The notes below the pieces were generated by a model. That model did no database searches, had not been told where the DNA came from, and saw nothing but the letters and a program-made list of their open reading frames with translations. Shown piece after piece: positions 56,580 to 64,000 of a stretch of 64,000 bases of DNA (position 1 is its first letter; each line of letters starts with the position of its first letter). Made by a program: the position numbers and the translations under genes. Source of the DNA: Croceivirga sp. (GTDB taxonomy: Bacteria > Bacteroidota > Bacteroidia > Flavobacteriales > Flavobacteriaceae); NCBI GenBank assembly GCA_028284935.1, contig JANQQQ010000019.1:50542-114541 (forward strand), given 5' to 3'.

Positions 56580-57044
56580 AATGTCACGAAAACTGAGAAT
56601 CTGACATTGAATTGTTATTTTTCCTGAGGTTTCTTGTATAACCCTCCATTTGAGTGGGGTATTTTGCTGAAAATCTATTGGTGCATTTCTTACCAATACA
56701 GTATTTATAAATACATATAATTGAATTATTGAATAAATTCTATGTATACCCATTATGTTACCACATTTTGGGTCATTCTGATGATGGACCAAATGGGTTC
56801 GACCATCCTGATATAGGATAGTAATGGGGTATTGACCTATTTATTGAACTTTGTAATGGTGAGCGGAGCAGGGCGGAGCGGCCACAACCGAACAACTAAA
56901 AACACAACAAAGAAATGGTATTTGATGTTTTTAGGGTGTTTCTTTGTACGAAAGGCAAAGAGCAAAGGTCTGCACTTGTTGAAAGGGAGAAAGGAAGAAG
57001 GGAAAAGTCAACAATGTATAAAACTGAAAAACAGGAATAGTTAG
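56580..57044. other. intergenic region with a GC-rich patch
   Basis: This stretch between the divergent polymerase-like and 572-aa genes has no convincing gene. At 56858-56890 an unusually GC-rich patch with repeated GCGGAGC units (GAGCGGAGCAGGGCGGAGCG) stands out in AT-rich surroundings. Its place beside a replication-like gene makes it a candidate origin or transfer site. Confidence 0.35.
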
Positions 57045-58763
57045 TTGGAAAGCTTGAAGAAATTAACCTTATTAATCCTAATTATCTATCAACCCTTTTT
57101 TGGGCAGGAAGATTCTTATGTACCAAAGTTTAAACCCTTAAGAAGATTTGAAAAAACCGCACCACAGGAGTTACTGAAAAGTTTAGATTCGATTTTTAAT
57201 TCTCGTCAAAAAATAAATCTTCATGAAGCTAATTTGAATGATTACTTATATGATGTGTTTGAGGAAGAACCTTTTGGAGCTTTGTTGGAACAAACAGATT
57301 GTGAGTGGTTAGATACTCAACGCACTTCATTTGTGCCGAAATATTGGTACTACGTTCGCAACAAATATTATGATAAGACAAACCCCAATTGGGTCATTGA
57401 TACCATCGACGGTACTGTGTTCCATAAATTTGCTGATGGAGTAGAAGAGTATTTCGATAACGTAAAAGACTTAGTGTATTTTGATTATAATGGTTCATTA
57501 GATTACAACGTTCAAGGTAATAGAGAGATAGTCTTTGACGGATTCATCTTAGAAAGAGGTTCTGTATCTTCTTTTCCTCCAGCAGTAATTGAAAACTCTT
57601 TGATAAATGCGTTTATTTCTCCTTCCTTGATTAGAAATTCGATTGTATTGGATGGGTCATACTGGCACAGGAAATTTTATGATGAGCCATATCGGGGTAG
57701 AGTTGAAATGTTTCCTTCTTTTCCCTACTCAGATTATTGTTCTATTCAAAGTTGTTACTTGCAGAAATTTGAAGTCGATGGACAAAAGCTTGAAACATTT
57801 TCAGTTTGGAACACCAAAGTAGACACTTTAGTTTTTAAGCAAGATTCCATTAACGTAATCGACTTAAACTTTTCAGATTTTCAGGAACGCAAAGAAGTTA
57901 ATGATTCCATTTGGCATGGGTTTTGGGCTGGTTTTGACACCCTAAAAATCAAACCCAAATGGGGATGGGTATCTGTAGAAGATACATACTCTAAAGAATT
58001 TCGATTGGGGAGCCCAGTTAGAAAACTCACAATTCAGGGCGGTAATTTCTTATCCAATATTAATATCGATGAGATGGTTGATAGTCTTTCGATTAGTAAC
58101 GTAGGTTTTGAAAAATTAATAATCAAACAGTCACAATTGAATAATAGAAAAAAATCAAAAATTTTTCTACACAATATTGACTTCAAGAATATTGAAACGA
58201 GATGGTTGGGTTATGAGCTGTATAATCCAAATGGGTTCTTAAATGATGAGGAGATGAATTCAATTTATCTGGATTTATTATCTAATTTTAGAGAAAGAGG
58301 ATATGATGAAAGCTTTGAGGAATTAGACAAACAATATAAGTCATGGAAATATTCTAGTAAAGGATTAGAGATAATTGATTGGATTGATCGGAATTGGTGG
58401 GACTATGGATATAACAAATTGATAATCTTAAGAAATACTGCTTATCTTTTTTTCTTTTTCACGATTCTAAATTCTTTCATACTGAGATTTTTGTCTAAAA
58501 GGGTTTATATAGATAAGAAAATTAATAAGGCAGTTAAATCCAATAGGAACAAAAAGTCAATAATTAGATGGATTTTTAATATTCCTGCATCTTTATTCTA
58601 CACTTCAAAAATTTTCTTCGGATTAGGTTTCAAATATGATAATCTGGTGTATGAGGACAAGCTAAACAATTTGAAAATTGGATATCTAATTTATTTCTTT
58701 CTAATTTTTGTAAGTGGGCTGGTTTGTCTTGGGTATATTATAAATGTGATTGTCACTATCTGA
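57045..58763 (+). CDS. exported membrane protein of unknown function
   Basis: The 572-aa protein starts at TTG (57045), giving a signal peptide LKKLTLLILIIYQPFFGQ; a second TTG at 57054 would shorten it by three residues. The extracytoplasmic part has repeated short beta segments (residues about 130-370, SSFPPAVIENSLINAFISPSLIRNSIVL; KLTIQGGNFLSNINIDEMVDSLSISNVGFEKLII) that look like pentapeptide- or beta-helix-like repeats. Two C-terminal membrane segments follow (YLFFFFTILNSFIL; IGYLIYFFLIFVSGLVCLGYI) with a basic loop between. No family recognised. AT-rich codon use unlike the core genes. Confidence 0.6.
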   Translation: MESLKKLTLLILIIYQPFFGQEDSYVPKFKPLRRFEKTAPQELLKSLDSIFNSRQKINLHEANLNDYLYDVFEEEPFGALLEQTDCEWLDTQRTSFVPKYWYYVRNKYYDKTNPNWVIDTIDGTVFHKFADGVEEYFDNVKDLVYFDYNGSLDYNVQGNREIVFDGFILERGSVSSFPPAVIENSLINAFISPSLIRNSIVLDGSYWHRKFYDEPYRGRVEMFPSFPYSDYCSIQSCYLQKFEVDGQKLETFSVWNTKVDTLVFKQDSINVIDLNFSDFQERKEVNDSIWHGFWAGFDTLKIKPKWGWVSVEDTYSKEFRLGSPVRKLTIQGGNFLSNINIDEMVDSLSISNVGFEKLIIKQSQLNNRKKSKIFLHNIDFKNIETRWLGYELYNPNGFLNDEEMNSIYLDLLSNFRERGYDESFEELDKQYKSWKYSSKGLEIIDWIDRNWWDYGYNKLIILRNTAYLFFFFTILNSFILRFLSKRVYIDKKINKAVKSNRNKKSIIRWIFNIPASLFYTSKIFFGLGFKYDNLVYEDKLNNLKIGYLIYFFLIFVSGLVCLGYIINVIVTI

Positions 58764-58982
58764 TTTGTAATATTTTTAATATAGACTCAAAAGTTTTTTC
58801 TTTCTTTTATAGAAAATTTTATCTTTACCGTATCCCCTGCATTATTTCCGTTTTTTTCTTTGTTATACAATGTCCTTTAATGTGTCGTTGGAGGCATTTG
58901 AATTGACCTAAAACAATCAAAATACCTATAAAAGGGTATTTCGAATCCTTTGTTTATTAACTACAATTGGAAAAACTCACTT

Positions 58983-60377
58983 ATGAAAAAAAGTCTACTA
59001 CTCCTATTCCTTATTAAGACAAGCTTAAGCTTTTCACAATATACAAGCTCCGAAGAGGAATTTCAAGAGATTTTGAATGTCCAATTTTCAAAAATCATCA
59101 CTGGGAATACGTTTTCTAATTTCGGAAACTTTGCTAGCGTAAGCACCGATGAGAAGACGCTTAAGGCAGGGGTAAATATATTCGAAAATACAGGTACAAT
59201 TGTAAACATCAATGTCTCAGGAGGTGCAACCAAAGGAATATCAGATCTATTTACAGATGGGGAGCTTAATTCAAATATTAGTATCGATGGTACCTATCAT
59301 TGGATAAGTCCATTTGGTAAAATACAGATAGAAAGAGATACTGAGGTTCGAGATTCCTTTAATATAGAGGAGGAGAAAATTCTAAAAGAGTATGACATAG
59401 AGTCTATGGGTGCGGTTAGATATAAGGATTTGACATTTAAGGAGCTGGAGTTAAAAAAGTTTGATGACACAAGGACAAAACTATTGGGCAAGAAAAATAC
59501 GGTTTCAAATGATGCCAGTTTAGCACCTACGATAAAACAGCTCCGAGTTGACAGTCTTAGTGCTGAGATTGAGGTGGTAGAATATGAAATGTTGAAACTT
59601 GAGAAAAAGGTCAAAAAACTAAGGAAGGAAAAAAATGAAATAGAAGGAATGGGCCTTGGGGATGAGGAAAAGATTGATTTGCTAAAAGAAATAGCGAGAC
59701 AAAAAAGAGATAAAAAGTTAGAGGCTTTAAGAAAAAAAAGAATGGCCTCTGAAATAGAAGCGATTAAGCTATCGTGGTTTTCATTTGGTCTAAACTACAG
59801 GAATGATTCTTTCAAACTATTTGATGAGTCTATGGAAGCAACAAAACAGGTAATAGATAGTTCTTTTACTTCCAGTGGATTTAATTTTGCCTATTCTCAT
59901 TATAATTGGTCTAAATCAAATGATTTTGACATATTCGTTTCATTCGGATTCAGTTATAGCAATACTAGTAATCTGAGCTCACTTAAAAGCGTAGAAGTAG
60001 TCGATACCCAATTTACTTCTGATGATTCGCAGAGAGAGGTACTTCAAAAACAAAGTGCATTCCTAGGAGAGTTTAAAGAAAATATTGAACAAGTTATGCC
60101 ATTTGTTGATTTCTATATGTTCTATGGAAGGACTAGAACAATAGCTCTTCATATCAACCCAACATTATTGGCAAGAGATTTTCAGAAACCAACCACATCG
60201 GTAAAGTTGGGTTTGCTTGTTCCTTTTCAAAAAGTCGATAAACAGACATCAGTAGTTAATCTGGAAATTTTCTACAGACTCAATGACATATTTAACACCT
60301 CAGAATCGCAAGAAACATTGTTAGGTAGAAATACGATTGGACTTCAAGCTACATTTCCTATAAATTTTTTACAATAA
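58983..60377 (+). CDS. exported coiled-coil protein, possible outer-membrane protein
   Basis: The start is set at MKKSLLLLFLIKTSLSFSQ, a signal peptide; an upstream ATG would add 11 residues. The 464-aa protein has a beta-rich N-terminal part, a long charged coiled coil (about 180-270; EYEMLKLEKKVKKLRKEKNEIEG and EEKIDLLKEIARQKRDKKLEALRKKR), and a C-terminal region of alternating aromatic strands (FNFAYSHYNWSKSNDFDIFVSFGFSYS; VKLGLLVPF; TIGLQATFPINFLQ) resembling a beta-barrel end. Unknown function. Confidence 0.6.
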   Translation: MKKSLLLLFLIKTSLSFSQYTSSEEEFQEILNVQFSKIITGNTFSNFGNFASVSTDEKTLKAGVNIFENTGTIVNINVSGGATKGISDLFTDGELNSNISIDGTYHWISPFGKIQIERDTEVRDSFNIEEEKILKEYDIESMGAVRYKDLTFKELELKKFDDTRTKLLGKKNTVSNDASLAPTIKQLRVDSLSAEIEVVEYEMLKLEKKVKKLRKEKNEIEGMGLGDEEKIDLLKEIARQKRDKKLEALRKKRMASEIEAIKLSWFSFGLNYRNDSFKLFDESMEATKQVIDSSFTSSGFNFAYSHYNWSKSNDFDIFVSFGFSYSNTSNLSSLKSVEVVDTQFTSDDSQREVLQKQSAFLGEFKENIEQVMPFVDFYMFYGRTRTIALHINPTLLARDFQKPTTSVKLGLLVPFQKVDKQTSVVNLEIFYRLNDIFNTSESQETLLGRNTIGLQATFPINFLQ

Positions 60378-60395
60378 TTAAATAAAATATATACT

Positions 60396-60581
60396 ATGAT
60401 ATTATATAAAGCAACCTGCAGTAACCATAACTATGAAAGTAGACTTTATGCCAATGAGACTTCTGCTAGGGCAGCAGCGAGCAGACATAGACGAACTGTC
60501 TCAGGTAGGCATAATTTGAAAATTGTGGAGGTCTACGTACCCGACAACGCAGTTCAAATAGTTTCCGAAAGAGACTTTTAA
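60396..60581 (+). CDS. small basic protein of unknown function
   Basis: The 61-aa ORF (MILYKATCSNHNYESRLYANETSARAAASRHRRT, ending VQIVSERDF) lies 18 bp after the coiled-coil gene and has reasonable codon use. No signal peptide or family. It is probably in the same transcript. Confidence 0.4.
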   Translation: MILYKATCSNHNYESRLYANETSARAAASRHRRTVSGRHNLKIVEVYVPDNAVQIVSERDF

Positions 60582-60729
60582 ATCTGAGTTTTGTTTTTCT
60601 CAATATAACCGTACAATATAGCTAATATTAGAAGAATTTTATACTTGCCAGAGGAATAGGGAAGTTTCTGGGTTTCTTTATAGGTTAGCTCAATATTTTC
60701 TTTAAGAAGTTCTTTGTGATTTTTCACTT

Positions 60730-60750
60730 TTATGCAAATTTTATGCAAAT
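60730..60750 (+). repeat. right candidate integrase arm-binding sites
   Basis: TTATGCAAAT occurs at 60730-60739 and 60741-60750, 11-bp period, same orientation as the pair near the left border. It lies 51 bp from the right direct repeat. Confidence 0.7.
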
Positions 60751-60800
60751 AGTAATTTTAACTCCAAGAAAGCCAATAAAATTAGTGATAAAATAGCTTA

Positions 60801-60843
60801 CTTCTAAGCAGACGGTCGAAGGTTCGAATCCTTCCGCGATCAC
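60801..60843 (+). repeat. attR direct repeat (tRNA-Arg 3' end fragment)
   Basis: The 43 bp are identical to 44625-44667. No acceptor 5' half or D-arm precedes it, so this is a fragment and not a tRNA gene. Confidence 0.93.
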
Positions 60844-60852
60844 GAGCTTAAG

Positions 60853-60881
60853 ACTCCGGTTCCATCGGGGTTTTTGTTTTT
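60853..60881 (+). terminator. original tRNA-Arg terminator, now beyond attR
   Basis: ACTCCG and CGGGGT pair around GTTCCAT (one G-T pair), followed by a T-rich tract. Before integration it would have stood 10 bp after the tRNA. Confidence 0.6.
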
Positions 60882-60970
60882 CTACTTTATCCCTTTTTCT
60901 TTAAAAGCGCTCGTTTTTCCTAAATAATTTACCTTTTGGTAAATGATGTAGGGTTTTTTTGAAATTCAAC

Positions 60971-61366
60971 CTACCTCTTAATAGCCCCTGAAGTATTGCC
61001 TTGCATTAAACTTGTAACATTCTCTAGAGATACTATATTGACATCGCCGGGAACGGTGTGTTTTAATGCACAGGCGGCGGAAGCAAAATTAAGCGCTTCT
61101 TCATCCGAATCACAATGCAAGAGACCATGGATAAGTCCGGCCGCAAAAGCGTCCCCGGTACCAACACGATCGACAACCGGGGTTATATTCAAAGTTTTGG
61201 TCTTGAGATACTGATTCCCATTCCACATTTTACCTTGAATTTGCTGATGGGAAGCACTTACGGATTTTCGTGTTTTTCCTACAACTTTCTTAATTTTTGG
61301 AAAGTGGTCCATTAGCGATTTGGCTGCCACACGAAACTTGTCTTCTGGTTGACCGAGTCCAAACAT
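60971..61366 (-). pseudogene. kdgK: 2-dehydro-3-deoxygluconokinase remnant, C-terminal part
   Basis: The 131-residue frame matches the C-terminal third of PfkB-family KDG kinases: KKVVGKTRKSVSASHQQIQGKMW, the anion-hole/catalytic motif VDRVGTGDAFAAGLIHGLL, and AALKHTVPGDVNIVSLENV. Full-length relatives are about 330-340 aa; the sugar-binding N-terminal two-thirds are missing, and the frame upstream soon meets a stop. It is probably non-functional and points to lost uronate metabolism genes. Confidence 0.75.
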
Positions 61367-62142
61367 TTCAAGAATACCGAACTTAAGTGCAGCAATTACT
61401 TTGCTAGGTTATTTTCTTCCATAAATATTTTAAATTCCAATAATGTTTTATCACTTTTAAATGCCATTCAGTTCATCTAAAATGTTCCATGGGACCGGTG
61501 ACCAAATCGGTGACCATTTTTTAAAATATTGGAATAACTTTTTGAATATCAAAATCTTATAGTTTACGGTAAGCTTTTTTATTCTCGTTGAATGCACACT
61601 CTTATCCAAAATATTGGAGATTTTATTGGATTCTTTAAAAGGGATTGTTATTTAAATATCTAAATAAACAAATAATTACATGTTATAGGTCTTTTAAGCC
61701 TTAGTGGATTGATATTCAAAAGCAGAAGTCCCCAATCGCAAATATTTTGGAAGTACAATTGCTGGTATTAAAAAACGTTCATTTTGTGAAACGCTGCTCA
61801 TTGTGATTAATGTACGGGATTATTAATTGAACTTTTGTAACCGAATACTGCTGGATATCCTCTATAAATGAGTCATAGCTTCATTTATAGAGATATTTTT
61901 GGCCGTACCCCATGTTACCCGAAGTGTACTAGATACTTGCTCCTAATCCCTGCATTATTAAGTTGCGCAGGCCCACCTCCGTCAGAAATCAATTTTCATT
62001 GAGTTGTAAGTCCTAAAGAAGAATTTCTTAGTACACCCATAAAGTTTACATTTAATCAATAAAGTTTACATTTAATCAACGAATTTTACAATATTATAAT
62101 GTCAGCACACTCAATTATTTATGTTATTTGTATGTCATTGGG
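61367..62142. other. about 775 bp without a gene, with repeats
   Basis: No convincing ORF. It contains a 12-bp perfect inverted repeat, CTCTATAAATGA / TCATTTATAGAG, at 61860-61871 and 61881-61892, and a tandem 20-bp repeat TAAAGTTTACATTTAATCAA at 62040-62079. It may be a decayed region. Confidence 0.6.
62040..62079. repeat. two tandem copies of a 20-bp unit
   Basis: TAAAGTTTACATTTAATCAA is repeated exactly without a gap, about 65 bp before the sigma factor gene. It may hold a regulator-binding site or be a simple slippage duplication. Confidence 0.8.
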
Positions 62143-62703
62143 ATGGAAGATAACACCACAGTTAACATAGAGTTTTTGGCTAAGGGGATTAAAAGCTCGA
62201 ATGAGAGGTCACTTAATGCCTTGATTGATTTATTATGGGAACCGATGATGATTTATGCCGCCTCAATAATCATGGATGATGCCATTGCCAAGGATTTAGT
62301 GCAAGATGTATGGACGGATTATTGGCAACGAAAGGAGCAAATTGATGTTGGTAATATTAAGTCCTATCTCTATAAGGCCGTACGATTTCGTTGTTATAAT
62401 CATTTTCGAGACAAAAAATTCAACGAAACTCAGCTGGAAGCGGCTAAAGCTATTTTCATTGTACCAGACGTAGAACAACACCAAGATGTTATTGAATTGT
62501 CTAAAGCTATAAGTAGAACTATTGAAAGCCTGCCAAAGAGGTGTCAAGAGGTGTTTAAACTAAGTCGTATCAATGATATTAATAATGTAGAAATTGCAAA
62601 GCAACTTAATATATCCCAGCGTTCCGTTGAAAACCAGATATCCCTGGCTCTTCGTAAACTTCGAAAGGATTTAACCACAGTAAGATCTTTCTCTTTTCTC
62701 TAG
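62143..62703 (+). CDS. ECF RNA polymerase sigma factor, FecI-like
   Basis: The start is set at MEDNTTVNIEFLAKG; an upstream TTG would add five residues. The 186-aa protein has region 2 (LIDLLWEPMMIYAASIIMDDAIAKDLVQDVWTDYW) and region 4 with an HTH (LPKRCQEVFKLSRINDINNVEIAKQLNISQRSVENQISLALRKLR), typical of the Bacteroidota sigma-70 factors that sit upstream of FecR and SusC. It would switch on the downstream receptor locus. Confidence 0.93.
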   Translation: MEDNTTVNIEFLAKGIKSSNERSLNALIDLLWEPMMIYAASIIMDDAIAKDLVQDVWTDYWQRKEQIDVGNIKSYLYKAVRFRCYNHFRDKKFNETQLEAAKAIFIVPDVEQHQDVIELSKAISRTIESLPKRCQEVFKLSRINDINNVEIAKQLNISQRSVENQISLALRKLRKDLTTVRSFSFL

Positions 62704-62822
62704 TTGACCCCTTTTACCTTAAGGTTAACAATAATTCCCATTTTTTAAGAAATTATTAAGTCTTCTTTTTTTGATGTGCGTAGCGATGTGCTTTTGTTAC
62801 TTCTTATTGTAAGACATATGCA

Positions 62823-63779
62823 ATGACTGAAAACGACGTCAAAAAATTAATGCAGAAATACCTGGACGGCACAATAACAGCTGCAGAGGAAAGACAATTG
62901 GAACGATTCGAAAGTATTCTTTTATCAAAAAGTGAAGAAGTAGATTTCAAAAGCGAAAGTAACAAGATAACCGTAAAGCAAAACCTTTCTCGAATTATCC
63001 GCAAAAACAATAAAGGGAGGACGATTTACAAATGGTTGCAAATTTCTGCTTCATGGGTAGTAATCATAGGCTTGGGTATAGTAACCTACAACTGGTCAAA
63101 CGATGATACTCCTCCGAAGCCAATTGCTGAAATTATGGAACGTACCGATTGGGGCCAAAAATTGAATGTGACTCTTTCGGATGGAACCAAGGTTGTTTTG
63201 AATTCGGGAAGTACAATTCGATTTGCGGAACGTTTTGAAGGAGATTCCAGAGAAGTTGAACTCATTGGTGAAGCGTTTTTCGATGTTGTCGAAAACAAGG
63301 ATAAGCCTTTTTTGATAAAAACTGCAGACCTCACTACTGAAGTATTGGGAACCTCTTTTAATGTAAATGCCTATCCGGATAAAGAGGAAATAGCGGTTAC
63401 ACTGGCTTCTGGAAAAGTAAAGATTGCCTCGGCGGATAGTACCGTAGTTATTCACCCAAACGAACAGGCCGTTTTCAACAATTTGAAAAAGACCATAAAT
63501 ACCTCTGAAGTACAAATAAATCCTTACATCGATTGGAAAAACGGGATTATTCATATTAAGGATGCCACGTTGGCAGAAACTACCGAAATCCTTGAAAGAT
63601 GGTATGGTGTTGACTTCGTTTTTGAAAATGAAAAACTAGAGAACTGTCATATCACGGCAACCTACAATAACCAGACCCTCGCCACAGTGTTGGAAAGTAT
63701 TAAACATGTCAAAAAGGGGATGGGGTACGAATATTTGGAGGATAATAAAATTCTGATTACCGGAAGTTGTAGAGATTAA
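62823..63779 (+). CDS. FecR-family anti-sigma factor
   Basis: The 318-aa protein has a cytoplasmic N-terminal part (MTENDVKKLMQKYLDGTITAAEERQLERF), one membrane helix (WLQISASWVVIIGLGIVTYNW, about 80-100), the FecR domain (LNVTLSDGTKVVLNSGSTIRFAERFEGDSREVELIGEAFFDV; VLGTSFNVNAY) and the DUF4974 C-terminal domain (LAETTEILERWYGVDFVFENEKLENCHITATYNNQTLATVLESI). It relays a signal from the receptor to the sigma factor encoded just upstream. Confidence 0.95.
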   Translation: MTENDVKKLMQKYLDGTITAAEERQLERFESILLSKSEEVDFKSESNKITVKQNLSRIIRKNNKGRTIYKWLQISASWVVIIGLGIVTYNWSNDDTPPKPIAEIMERTDWGQKLNVTLSDGTKVVLNSGSTIRFAERFEGDSREVELIGEAFFDVVENKDKPFLIKTADLTTEVLGTSFNVNAYPDKEEIAVTLASGKVKIASADSTVVIHPNEQAVFNNLKKTINTSEVQINPYIDWKNGIIHIKDATLAETTEILERWYGVDFVFENEKLENCHITATYNNQTLATVLESIKHVKKGMGYEYLEDNKILITGSCRD

Positions 63780-63832
63780 AAACTAAACCAAACGATAATA
63801 AGCCTATGAGATAAAAAATAGTGCAAAAAAGA

Positions 63833-63871
63833 GGCAGTCTGTAACACTTTGGCGAGCAACAACAGACTGCC
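63833..63871 (+). promoter_or_regulatory. strong hairpin between fecR and the receptor gene
   Basis: GGCAGTCTGT and ACAGACTGCC form a perfect 10-bp stem with a 19-base loop. A-rich sequence precedes and AAAA follows, so it is not a standard terminator on the plus strand. It could be a regulatory leader or a transcript-stabilising structure. Confidence 0.6.
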
Positions 63872-63922
63872 AAAAGTCTGAGAATTATAAAGAATTACAA
63901 CCATCAAACATTATGTGAAATT

Positions 63923-64000
63923 ATGAATTCGCTAACTATTAAACAATTTATCAAGTTGACATTCAGTACATTTTGCTTTTTAGTACTCTTGGCGCTCTTG
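63923..64000 (+). CDS. start of an exported protein, probably SusC-type receptor (partial)
   Basis: Only the first 26 codons are in the window: MNSLTIKQFIKLTFST then FCFLVLLALL, a signal peptide. From its place after a FecI/FecR pair it is most likely a TonB-dependent SusC-like receptor with an N-terminal STN domain, but nothing in the visible sequence proves that. Confidence 0.5.
   Translation, partial: MNSLTIKQFIKLTFSTFCFLVLLALL

Larger units (their letters stand above)
44625..60843. mobile_element. tRNA-Arg-integrated genomic island, 16.2 kb
   Basis: Both borders carry the same 43-bp sequence, which is the 3' part of tRNA-Arg plus one base. A tyrosine integrase starts 156 bp inside the left copy. 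Inside are a Xis-like HTH protein, an XRE regulator, a serine recombinase, a polymerase-like replication candidate and many unknown genes; base composition is visibly more AT-rich than the flanks. No relaxase, coupling protein, type IV secretion or phage structural operon was recognised, so autonomous conjugation is unlikely. Confidence 0.92.

Noticed and set aside
56832..57044. 70-codon open frame ending just before the TTG of the 572-aa gene
   Set aside because: It starts at a non-ATG codon, crosses the GC-rich repeat patch, and has a low-complexity basic composition. Translation coupling to the next gene cannot be excluded but is not supported.
44668..60800. Search for CRISPR arrays, insertion sequences and conjugation genes in the island
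   Set aside because: No regularly spaced repeats, no transposase with terminal inverted repeats, and no relaxase or type IV secretion motifs were seen.
60801..60843. Apparent tRNA-Arg at the right border
   Set aside because: Only the 3' part of the gene is present; the acceptor 5' strand and the D-arm are missing. It is the attR repeat.

Overview
The window reads as chromosomal DNA of a marine-type member of the Flavobacteriaceae (Bacteroidota). The basis is gene content (MiaE-type hydroxylase, DnaX without a zinc module, DUF3822 and DUF4126 proteins, a FecI-like sigma/FecR pair ahead of a TonB-receptor start), promoters of the form TTTG-N19/20-TAnnTTTG, and the near absence of Shine-Dalgarno sequences. 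The genus cannot be fixed from the sequence alone.

Positions 1-44.6 kb are mostly core genome. In order: the end of a SixA-like phosphatase and ppk1; miaE and dnaX on the minus strand; rnpB; two lipoproteins, rsmD and a DUF3822 gene; a plus-strand run of helicase, DUF4126, kdsB, HAD phosphatase, a KdnB-like Kdo 8-oxidase and a PlsC-like acyltransferase (lipid A/Kdo metabolism); then a minus-strand block with a YebC-type regulator, pterin dehydratase, an SDR, glutaminase and gcvT. The threonine operon thrA-thrB-thrC follows, with a promoter and a threonine-containing candidate leader peptide upstream. Next come nnr, clpC, gyrA, a TPR protein, an NlpC/P60 protein whose expected catalytic Cys is Ser, a thiolase, a PgpH-like HD phosphodiesterase, a tandem pair of large MG2-like/TonB-plug secreted proteins duplicated together with their promoter, tRNA-Ser, tRNA-Pro, and xylA-xylB.

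Positions 44,625-60,843 are a 16.2-kb integrated element inserted in the 3' end of a tRNA-Arg(TCT) gene. A perfect 43-bp direct repeat of the tRNA 3' end marks both borders, a tyrosine integrase lies just inside the left border, and paired TTATGCAAAT repeats lie just inside both borders, where integrase arm-binding sites would be expected. The element carries a Xis-like HTH protein, an XRE regulator, a serine recombinase, a family-A-polymerase-like protein that may be its replication protein, a cassette-like stretch of three genes with attC-like spacers, two convergent paralogous membrane proteins, and a rightward group of secreted or membrane proteins. No relaxase or conjugation gene was seen, so it may be a mobilizable or satellite-type island.

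From 60,844 to the end the chromosome resumes with the original tRNA terminator, a truncated KDG-kinase remnant, a gene-poor stretch, and the start of a polysaccharide-utilization-type locus: ECF sigma factor, FecR anti-sigma factor, a strong hairpin, and the first codons of what is probably a SusC-type receptor.
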